A stretch of DNA of 5,005 bases, taken from Desulfocapsa sulfexigens (GTDB lineage: Bacteria; Desulfobacterota; Desulfobulbia; Desulfobulbales; Desulfocapsaceae). Positions 1 to 5,005 of this stretch are shown here, piece by piece. Both the position numbers and the translations under genes were made by a program. The stretch's first letter is position 1; each line of letters begins with the position of its first letter. Where the stretch lies: assembly GCA_015661935.1 (NCBI GenBank), contig DQVD01000354.1:1-5005 (forward strand), given 5' to 3'. The notes below the pieces were generated by a model, which did not search any database, was not told the DNA's origin, and saw only the letters and a list, made by a program, of their open reading frames with translations.

Positions 1-509
1 TTCCGCACTCCATCAATCATTTTAGTTACTATATCATGCTCTCTACCACTAAAACCAACATGCACCAACTCATCAAGCTCTTCTATCATGTTCTTGGCCT
101 GAGTACTGATCTCCATTGTCCCTTCGAGGAGTTCATCAAGCCCTGCCTTTATTGCTTCCGGAACTATCATGTCCCGATTGCTCATAATCTGGCTGATCGT
201 TTCAACACCGTCAGCAAGAGCGTCCTGTTCATGGATCAGGCTGAGAAGATCTTTGCGATCAACAGAGAGTAATAAGGATTTAGGCATATTGTGCCGATAG
301 GTGGATTTTATCCTGTCTGCCTCAGTTTCCAGATTCCCAATCTGTTCAGCCAGATCAGCAACTTCTTTTTGGTCTTTCCTGTAGAGTGCATCAAACAGGG
401 CAGGCAACAGCATAACGCAGGAAAAAACGACCCGCACGTGTTCCTGAATCGGCTTAAACGGTGACTTCCGAAGTAAGCCTGCTAATGGGTTTGTTGACAT
501 AGCTACCAT
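1..509 (-). CDS. DUF47 / PhoU-like phosphate transport regulator (TIGR00153 family), 3' end cut by window
   Basis: My minus-strand translation gives 169 codons open to the window edge, starting MVAMSTNPLAGLLRKSPFKP. The block KSPFKPIQEH near residues 15-24, the heptad-like helices around residues 45-70 (EQIGNLETEADRIK), the 'NMPKSLLLSVDRKDLLSLIHEQD' type segment (residues 74-96) and the C-terminal helix with ELDELVHVGFSGRE (144-157) are the pattern of DUF47 proteins. These are helical, PhoU-related cytoplasmic proteins linked to Pit phosphate transporters. Members usually run a little over 200 residues, so some 40-60 residues should lie left of the window. The start at 509 is chosen because GAGGGAG sits 9 bases upstream. 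A second ATG at 500 is possible but is 18 bases from that site. The gene follows the remnant at 556-1021 on the same strand after 46 bases. The family call is firm. The role in phosphate uptake comes from the family, and a pit gene next door is inferred. Confidence 0.88.
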   Translation of the reverse strand, partial: MVAMSTNPLAGLLRKSPFKPIQEHVRVVFSCVMLLPALFDALYRKDQKEVADLAEQIGNLETEADRIKSTYRHNMPKSLLLSVDRKDLLSLIHEQDALADGVETISQIMSNRDMIVPEAIKAGLDELLEGTMEISTQAKNMIEELDELVHVGFSGREHDIVTKMIDGVR

Positions 510-518
510 ACTTTTTTT

Positions 519-527
519 CTCCCTCTC
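519..527 (-). promoter_or_regulatory. Shine-Dalgarno site of the DUF47 gene
   Basis: Read on the minus strand this is GAGAGGGAG, followed by an A-rich spacer of 9 bases and the ATG at 509. It decides the start in favour of 509 over the in-frame ATG at 500. It is the only strong ribosome-binding site I can see ahead of any gene in the window. Confidence 0.7.
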
Positions 528-555
528 GTAAGAACTTCTGTAGACAAAGAAATAT

Positions 556-1021
556 TTATACTTCTTCTTTCATTTCATTAATAATCTTAGTTAAAGGCTC
601 AGCCGGATAGCTCAAGGGAATCATTTTTTTTCCTATCTGCAGAAATACACTCGGACCGTCTTCACGACCACTATATATAATATGATGCCCCTTAATATTA
701 CCAGCATTTTTCCAAAAACTATTAAATGGATCAAGGGGAGTATAACAGTTAACGCCCCGGAAAACCCTTTAAAAGGAAAGCCAAGATGCACCTCACGCGG
801 ACGACAGGTCAGAGTCTGATCCTTCCACCATACTTTACGGTCAGATCCACATAACCCTCATTTGGCCAACCATGGATATGATTTATATAGTAGGTTTTAC
901 CGGATCCCGGCGGGCCGGTCACCACAAGTTGCACAAAACTCAACCTGACCGGAAGCTGTACCCCGCGGATATCCTGGAGATGCTCTATGGGAACAAGCCT
1001 TTTTCTTAGGGGATCAAGCAC
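556..1021 (-). pseudogene. Remnant of a P-loop ATP-binding protein, frameshifted and internally deleted
   Basis: Three consecutive minus-strand pieces in three frames look like one decayed gene. Piece 1 starts at a GTG at 1021 and runs to about 833; it carries VVTGPPGSGKTYYINHIHG, a clean Walker A motif, then GWPNEGYVDLT. Its own frame ends in a stop at 809-811. Piece 2 (about 830 to 741) continues in another frame as WWKDQTLTCRPREVHLGFPF and KGFSGALTV. Piece 3 (about 768 to a TAA at 556-558) is open in the third frame, with NSFWKNAGNIKGHHIIYSGR and ending INEMKEEV. From memory, pieces 1 and 2 read straight through in longer uncharacterised ATP-binding proteins of related bacteria; I could not check this. 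Piece 3 may be the tail of the same gene after loss of the middle, or part of another gene. No Walker B is visible. A TGA lies in frame two codons before the GTG, and no ribosome-binding site is seen. Function unknown; sequencing error could explain one shift, less easily both. Confidence 0.62.
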
Positions 1022-1056
1022 GGGTCATAAAAAAAACTAAAGTAAACGTTAAAAAA

Positions 1057-1075
1057 CTGGTATATTAATTATCAG
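1057..1075. promoter_or_regulatory. Imperfect dyad in the divergent gap, possible operator
   Basis: The sequence CTGGTATATTAATTATCAG is an imperfect palindrome centred at 1066, with 6 of 9 positions matching in the outer and inner parts. It overlaps the candidate -10 element of the mutL promoter, which is where a repressor would act. AT-rich dyads occur by chance, so this is weak. Confidence 0.2.
1058..1066 (+). promoter_or_regulatory. mutL: Candidate extended -10 promoter for the mutL operon
   Basis: TGGTATATT fits the extended -10 pattern (TG, one base, then a TATAAT-like hexamer with five of six matches). No good -35 is present at normal spacing, which extended -10 promoters tolerate. Transcription would start near 1073, giving a leader of about 90 bases before the mutL ATG. 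I found no better sigma-70 pair in 1022-1164: the TTGAAA at 1091-1096 has no -10 at 16-18 bases. This rests on motif reading only. Confidence 0.28.
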
Positions 1076-1100
1076 TAAAGAAATCTGTTATTGAAACAGC

Positions 1101-1126
1101 TTACCATGAAGCCTCGACCCTGGTAA
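1101..1126. repeat. Inverted repeat TTACCA-N14-TGGTAA in the mutL leader
   Basis: Perfect 6-base arms (1101-1106 and 1121-1126) are centred 20 bases apart, close to two helical turns. They lie between the candidate promoter and the mutL start. It could be a protein-binding site or a weak hairpin in the leader RNA. The arms do not extend in either direction, so chance is a real alternative. Confidence 0.22.
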
Positions 1127-1164
1127 ACTGGGTTTTGTAAATAAACTTAGCGTATACCCACTAT

Positions 1165-3009
1165 ATGTCAAAAATCCGTGTCCTTCCTGAACAACTGGCC
1201 AACTGCATAGCCGCTGGTGAAGTGGTTGAGCGCCCCGCTTCAGTTGTAAAAGAACTCATTGAGAACAGTCTCGATGCCGGAGCTGATAGGATTGAGATCG
1301 AAATTGAAGGTGGTGGAACACGACTGATTCGGATTATTGATAATGGCGAAGGCATGGACGAAGACGATGTGCTCCTCTGTCTCGAACGCCACGGCACATC
1401 AAAAATACTCACTGACCAGGATCTTGAAGCCATAAACTCTTTAGGATTTCGCGGGGAGGCGATCCCTTCCATTTCTTCAGTTTCACGAATGACCATCACC
1501 TCACGACATCAATCAGAAGATCTTGGCACCACAGCCATTCTCAACTATGGGAAGCTGTACAAAATTCATGAATCAGGATGTGCACATGGTACCATTATTG
1601 AAATTAAGAACCTCTTTGGCAACACCCCGGCACGCAGAAAATTCCTACGCACCAAACGTACAGAACTTGGTCATATTGACGAGGTTGTTAAAAATTATAG
1701 TCTTGCAGCTCCTGAAGTAAGCTTCACTCTTCGCATTGATGGCAAACAAACCTTGGCACTTGATTCACACCAGAATCTCAAACAACGTCTTGCGTACATT
1801 TTAAAGTATTCGGGTTCATTTATTGAGATTGACCACTCTGAAAAGGGCAGTCCCCTACCGCATCTGTCTGGATTTCTGGTTCCACCCGATCACCCTGTGA
1901 AAGCCTCATCACGCATCAGAATCCTGGTCAACGGCCGATCTGTTAAAGATAGAATGTTAACCCACGGGGCAGCTGAGGGATTACGCGGTTTTCTGATGAA
2001 ACACCATAGCCCTGCCGGGCTTCTAAACTTACATCTTGATCCTGCCGAGGTGGATGTAAACGTTCATCCAACCAAGCAGGAAGTTCGTTTCAGACGGAGT
2101 CGTGATATTCACCAGCTGATTGTACGGGCCATCCAACAGGGAATGGCTGGATATCAACAAACCTTGAAGAATGTTTTCCGCAAGCCACTTCCAGCTAATG
2201 ATACCAGTCATTATAATAGAGAAGAGCCACGCGACATGCCTTCTCCCATGCTTCAAGAACTGCCGACAACACGCAGCGAAACAACACTGCCACTACCAGA
2301 AAAAGATCCTGGACAGACACAAACTTCGGAGCCGATCCGCAGACCGGAACCTGCACTCGTCCCTTCCGGGAAAATAAAAAAAGCAGAGCCGCCCACCCCG
2401 CTGCCAGTTTTTAGCAAAGAACAGGCCAAAGATCACGGTCTGAAAATTATCGGTCAATACGATAATCTCTATATTTTTTGCCAATCAGGCAATGGCTTAG
2501 TGGTAATAGATCAGCACGCTGCGCATGAACGTCTTCTTTTTGAAAAACTCAAGAAACAATTTCTCCATGGAACTATTTCCCGCCAAACCCTCCTCTTCCC
2601 GGAAACCGTTGAGCTCTCCGTAGCAGATCTTCACAAAGTTGAGCAATACGGAGAAGAAATAGAAAAAATGGGCTTTACAGTGAGAGAATTTGGTGGAAAC
2701 TCCTATGTGATCTCCGCAATCCCTGCACTTGGCAGCCATATGGCCCCCACCGAACTCTTTCTCGATATCCTGGAACAGTTTGGCGGCTCATCAGGCAGCA
2801 GACGAGATGGTTCACTACTTGAGGATGTTCTTGCTTCCATGGCCTGTAAAGCTGCTGTAAAGGCTGGCGACAAGCTAGCAACTGCTGAAATTGAAACCCT
2901 TCTAAATAACATGGCTAAGGCGGATCTTTTTTCCCATTGCCCCCATGGTCGGCCTGTTTTGAAAAACTTTTCAGCAAACGATGTCAAAAAATGGTTTCAT
3001 CGATCCTGA
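1165..3009 (+). CDS. mutL: DNA mismatch repair protein MutL, endonuclease type
   Basis: 614 residues, a normal length for MutL. It links MutS mismatch recognition to strand incision. The N-terminal GHKL ATPase is intact: KELIENSLDAGA (residues 29-40; E30 the likely general base, N34 the metal ligand), IDNGEGM (58-64), TSKI (78-81), GFRGEA (94-99) and NTPARRKFL (153-161). The transducer domain has VNGR (255-258) and DVNVHPTKQEVRF (297-309; K304 the likely ATP contact). A proline-rich, variable linker spans about 335-420. The C-terminal dimerisation domain carries DQHAAHERLLFE (449-460), a full match to DQHA(x)2E(x)4E, plus ACKAAVKAG (560-568) and CPHGRP (592-597). These are the metal-dependent nicking motifs of MutL proteins from bacteria without MutH. 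The ATG at 1165 fits the conserved MutL N-terminus, and an in-frame TAA at 1138-1140 excludes extension. No Shine-Dalgarno is visible. First gene of the three-gene run. Confidence 0.97.
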   Translation: MSKIRVLPEQLANCIAAGEVVERPASVVKELIENSLDAGADRIEIEIEGGGTRLIRIIDNGEGMDEDDVLLCLERHGTSKILTDQDLEAINSLGFRGEAIPSISSVSRMTITSRHQSEDLGTTAILNYGKLYKIHESGCAHGTIIEIKNLFGNTPARRKFLRTKRTELGHIDEVVKNYSLAAPEVSFTLRIDGKQTLALDSHQNLKQRLAYILKYSGSFIEIDHSEKGSPLPHLSGFLVPPDHPVKASSRIRILVNGRSVKDRMLTHGAAEGLRGFLMKHHSPAGLLNLHLDPAEVDVNVHPTKQEVRFRRSRDIHQLIVRAIQQGMAGYQQTLKNVFRKPLPANDTSHYNREEPRDMPSPMLQELPTTRSETTLPLPEKDPGQTQTSEPIRRPEPALVPSGKIKKAEPPTPLPVFSKEQAKDHGLKIIGQYDNLYIFCQSGNGLVVIDQHAAHERLLFEKLKKQFLHGTISRQTLLFPETVELSVADLHKVEQYGEEIEKMGFTVREFGGNSYVISAIPALGSHMAPTELFLDILEQFGGSSGSRRDGSLLEDVLASMACKAAVKAGDKLATAEIETLLNNMAKADLFSHCPHGRPVLKNFSANDVKKWFHRS

Positions 3010-3011
3010 TG
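3007..3011 (+). promoter_or_regulatory. TGATG stop/start overlap, mutL to 3D gene
   Basis: The mutL TGA (3007-3009) and the 3D-gene ATG (3009-3011) share one A. With no Shine-Dalgarno in the preceding bases (ATGGTTTCATCGATCC), the second gene probably relies on ribosomes ending mutL, that is, termination-reinitiation coupling. The overlap is read directly; the coupling is inferred. Confidence 0.6.
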
Positions 3012-3557
3012 CAGAAAAAAAACATTCAACTGATCCTGCTCTTTTTCACTCTTTGCCTAAGTTTTCTTTGCAGCAGCTGTGCCAGGCCACCTGTCAGTCG
3101 CATGATGGAAACCACAGCATATTGCGGATGTTCCAAATGCTGTTCCTGGGAACGGGGCAGCTGGAAATATATGAAACTCGACTTCTGGAACCGCTATGTC
3201 AGCGCAGGCAAAGGCGCAGGAAGAGACTATACCGGGCAAACTGCCAACGGCTCCTATCCGGAAGAACCTGAAGAAGGTTTTTTCTCCATGGACTCCATAT
3301 ACAGACCGTGGATGATTCCAATGCGTATAGTATTATTCCCCTGGTATTTTCTACCAGCAGATGGCACCATAGCCGCCGACACAAAATACTATCCTTTTGG
3401 CACCAGGATGTACGTCCCCGGATGGGGATGGGGTGTGGTGGAAGATCGAGGGGGGGCCATCAAAGGACCAGACAGAATTGATCTCTATTTTAACTCCCAC
3501 TCAGATGCTCTTCAATGGGGACGACGTAAACTTCCCGTAATCATAGAAAAACCATAA
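3009..3557 (+). CDS. 3D-domain protein with N-terminal lipoprotein-like signal
   Basis: 182 residues from the ATG at 3009. The N-terminus is MQKKN, a hydrophobic stretch at about 7-20, then CSSC-ARPP. C24 may be a lipobox cysteine, though -3 is Cys rather than the usual Leu/Ala/Val, so plain Sec export is the alternative. A cluster TAYCGCSKCCSW (C39, C41, C44, C45) follows. A hydrophobic, proline-rich segment lies at about 98-116 (RPWMIPMRIVLFPW). The C-terminal 3D domain (about 118-180) has GTIAAD, YYPFGTRMYVPGWG, VVEDRGGAIKG and DRIDLYF, giving the three aspartates D124, D146 and D158 that name the family. 3D domains share a double-psi beta-barrel with MltA-type lytic transglycosylases, so an envelope role acting on peptidoglycan is likely; the substrate is unknown. 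The ATG overlaps the mutL stop by one base (TGATG). Upstream in-frame ATGs (2991, 2937) would lengthen the part before the signal and lie inside mutL. Confidence 0.85.
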   Translation: MQKKNIQLILLFFTLCLSFLCSSCARPPVSRMMETTAYCGCSKCCSWERGSWKYMKLDFWNRYVSAGKGAGRDYTGQTANGSYPEEPEEGFFSMDSIYRPWMIPMRIVLFPWYFLPADGTIAADTKYYPFGTRMYVPGWGWGVVEDRGGAIKGPDRIDLYFNSHSDALQWGRRKLPVIIEKP

Positions 3558-3569
3558 AATATTCCATCC

Positions 3570-4886
3570 ATGACAGCACAACATATAAAGATTATCGGAG
3601 GCGGACTTGCCGGTTGCGAAGCCGCATGGCAGGTTGCAAAGCAAAACATTCCAGTTCATCTTTACGAGATGAAACCGCATAAATTCAGCCCGGCACATCA
3701 CTCATCTGCACTAGCCGAACTGGTGTGCAGCAATTCACTCCGTTCCAATGCTCCAACAACTGCTGTGGGATTATTAAAAGAAGAGATGCGGATCCTTGGC
3801 TCACTTCTTATTAAAATTGCTGACGAAACAGCCGTTCCTGCAGGACAGGCACTCGCAGTAAACCGTGACGATTTTGCGGCCAAAGTGACAGAAGAAATAA
3901 AGCAGCACCCACTCATTACAATCATCAATGAGGAACAAACAAAACTTGAGCCAGATTCTGACACTCTCACCATCCTGGCATCCGGCCCACTCACCTCAGA
4001 AGCCATGACTGAATCCTTAGCCGAGATCACAGGCCGTAAACGACTTGCTTTTTATGATGCCATCGCCCCAATTGTTTCTGAAGAATCTCTTAACATGGAT
4101 ATTATTTATTCTAAATCGCGCTGGCAGGATGGGCCGGGAGATTACTTGAATTGTCCCATGGATAAAGAGCAGTATCTTGCCTTTATTCATGCTCTGGGAG
4201 AAGGCGATACTGTACCGCTAAAAGAATTTGAAGAAGAGAAATATTTTGAAGGCTGCCTGCCCATCGAAGTTATGAGTTCAAGAGGCGAAGATACGCTTCG
4301 CTACGGACCAATGAAGCCCGTAGGACTCAGAAACCCACGAACCGGAAAAGACCCATACGCTGCGGTGCAATTGCGTATGGAAAACAAAGAGGGCACTTCC
4401 TATAACCTGGTTGGTTTCCAAACAAAACTCACCTATCCTGAGCAGAAACGTATTTTCAGAATGATTCCGGGAATGGAGAATGTTGACTTTATCCGGCTCG
4501 GGTCAATCCACCGCAACACCTTTATCTGCGCTCCTGCTCTGCTGCTCCCCGGCCTGCAGCTGATAAAAGCACCAAACATCTATCTTGCCGGACAACTTTC
4601 AGGAGTGGAAGGCTATGTTGAATCCACTGCCATGGGGATGCTTGCCGGATTAAATGCATCTCGTACTCTACTTGGAAAAACCGTAGTGCCACCACCCCCT
4701 GAAACAGCACTCGGCGCACTTATTGGTCACCTCACCCAAACTGACCCCGAATATTTCCAACCTTCAAATGTGAATTTTGGGCTTTTTCCTGCCTGGGAAA
4801 AGAAAGTACCAAAAAAACTGAGGGGAAAAAAACGAAATGAACTATCAATGACGGCACTTGGAGAATGGCGCAAACAACTTATGTGA
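3570..4886 (+). CDS. trmFO: Methylenetetrahydrofolate-tRNA-(uracil-5-)-methyltransferase TrmFO
   Basis: 438 residues, full length for the family. TrmFO makes 5-methyluridine at position 54 of the tRNA T-loop, taking the carbon from methylenetetrahydrofolate and reducing it through FAD, in place of the SAM-dependent TrmA. The FAD dinucleotide fold is at the N-terminus (IIGGGLAGCEAAW, 8-20), followed by LYEMKP (31-36). LVCSNSLRS (51-59) holds C53, and YFEGCLPIEVMSSRGEDTLR (225-244) holds C229, matching the two functional cysteines of the Bacillus enzyme (C53, C226). Other signature blocks are PAGQALAVNRDDFA (90-103), FYDAIAPIV (161-169), GPMKPVGL (246-253), NLVGFQTKL (279-287) and AGQLSGVEGYVES (340-352). 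It starts 12 bases after the 3D gene and is probably co-transcribed. The leader (AATATTCCATCC) has no Shine-Dalgarno. TrmFO is often called GidA-like or Gid in older annotation; it is distinct from MnmG. Confidence 0.96.
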   Translation: MTAQHIKIIGGGLAGCEAAWQVAKQNIPVHLYEMKPHKFSPAHHSSALAELVCSNSLRSNAPTTAVGLLKEEMRILGSLLIKIADETAVPAGQALAVNRDDFAAKVTEEIKQHPLITIINEEQTKLEPDSDTLTILASGPLTSEAMTESLAEITGRKRLAFYDAIAPIVSEESLNMDIIYSKSRWQDGPGDYLNCPMDKEQYLAFIHALGEGDTVPLKEFEEEKYFEGCLPIEVMSSRGEDTLRYGPMKPVGLRNPRTGKDPYAAVQLRMENKEGTSYNLVGFQTKLTYPEQKRIFRMIPGMENVDFIRLGSIHRNTFICAPALLLPGLQLIKAPNIYLAGQLSGVEGYVESTAMGMLAGLNASRTLLGKTVVPPPPETALGALIGHLTQTDPEYFQPSNVNFGLFPAWEKKVPKKLRGKKRNELSMTALGEWRKQLM

Positions 4887-4892
4887 AATTCT

Positions 4893-5005
4893 TTAACCAT
4901 TCTCTTCTCCATGCACACCAGTCATTTGATCAAGCATATCCAAGGGACTAATTGCCGGATTTCTCATATTTTTAACAACATGAATATAAATCATTGTAGT
5001 TTCAA
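4893..5005 (-). CDS. Tyrosine recombinase, C-terminal end (integron-integrase-like), 5' part outside window
   Basis: The minus strand is open from the window edge to a TAA at 4893-4895, giving 36 codons: ETTMIYIHVVKN, then MRNPAISPLDMLDQ, ending GEENG. The TTMIYIHV block is the end of the tyrosine recombinase catalytic domain, with the nucleophile tyrosine encoded at 4986-4988. The tail after it, ending in SPLD-L, resembles IntI-type integron integrases (TTMIYTHV followed by SPLD or SPAD) more than XerC/XerD, whose tails read differently. Strand cleavage and joining would be its chemistry; integron integrases act on attI and attC sites. The rest of the enzyme, any attI and any cassettes lie to the right, so whether it is intact and whether there is an integron cannot be judged here. 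It converges on trmFO with 6 bases between stops. Confidence 0.72.
   Translation of the reverse strand, partial: ETTMIYIHVVKNMRNPAISPLDMLDQMTGVHGEENG

Noticed and set aside
36..272. Plus-strand open frame of 78 codons
   Set aside because: It is antisense to the well-supported DUF47 coding region, has no recognisable motif, and no ribosome-binding site.
809..1021. Free-standing 70-residue P-loop protein
   Set aside because: A Walker A alone with no Walker B is not a working ATPase fold, and matching-looking sequence continues in the next frame right where this one loses sense.
1116..1136. Possible terminator ACCCTGGTAAACTGGGTTTT
   Set aside because: The stem is only 4 bases with a 9-base loop and a short T-run, and it lies inside the expected mutL leader.
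1161..1499. Minus-strand open frame of 112 codons over the mutL start
   Set aside because: Low-complexity serine-rich translation, antisense to the conserved MutL ATPase domain; a shadow.
2937..3008. 24-codon N-terminal extension of the 3D protein
   Set aside because: It lies wholly inside mutL and would put a long polar segment before the signal sequence. The ATG at 3009 gives a normal signal and a TGATG overlap.
3698..4030. Minus-strand open frame of 110 codons inside trmFO
   Set aside because: Antisense to the conserved TrmFO FAD region; serine-rich shadow with no start signal.
4893..5005. XerC or XerD as the identity of the recombinase
   Set aside because: XerC/XerD tails do not carry the TTMIYIHV plus SPLD arrangement seen here; not fully excluded with only 36 codons.
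1..5005. tRNA or rRNA genes, CRISPR arrays, insertion sequences
   Set aside because: No spaced direct repeats, no terminal inverted repeats with a transposase, and no rRNA-like or cloverleaf-like stretch was noticed in the gaps.

Overview
The window looks like chromosomal DNA of a Gram-negative sulfate-reducer-type bacterium (Desulfobacterota, former Deltaproteobacteria). This is an inference from the protein styles: an endonuclease-type MutL, a folate/FAD-dependent TrmFO, a 3D-domain envelope protein with a cysteine cluster, and an integron-integrase-like recombinase end. No database search was possible. Base composition looks even, with slight AT richness in the gaps.

Layout. Positions 1-509 (minus) hold the first 169 codons of a DUF47/PhoU-like protein (TIGR00153 family), with a clear Shine-Dalgarno and its 3' end outside the window. 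Positions 556-1021 (minus) hold a decayed gene. A P-loop (GPPGSGKT) N-terminus, a middle block and a tail lie in three different reading frames, and much of the middle appears to be missing. Positions 1022-1164 are a short divergent intergenic stretch, with a possible extended -10 promoter for mutL and two small dyads. Positions 1165-4886 (plus) are a tight run of three genes: mutL (DNA mismatch repair), a probable lipoprotein or secreted protein with a C-terminal 3D domain, and trmFO (tRNA m5U54 methylation). MutL and the 3D protein share one base (TGATG), and trmFO follows after 12 bases. Positions 4893-5005 (minus) are the last 36 codons of a tyrosine recombinase, including its catalytic tyrosine. 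It converges on trmFO with only 6 bases between the stop codons.

How the genes relate. mutL, the 3D gene and trmFO are very probably co-transcribed, although their jobs differ (genome maintenance, envelope, tRNA modification). None of the three has a convincing Shine-Dalgarno, which fits translational coupling for the 3D gene and an unusual initiation mode for the other two. The DUF47 gene usually accompanies a Pit-type phosphate transporter, which would be expected just left of the window.

I do not see a clearly new defence or mobile system. The points most worth following up are the three-frame gene remnant, the mutL-3D coupling with the CxCxxCC cluster in the 3D protein, and the recombinase whose body lies to the right.
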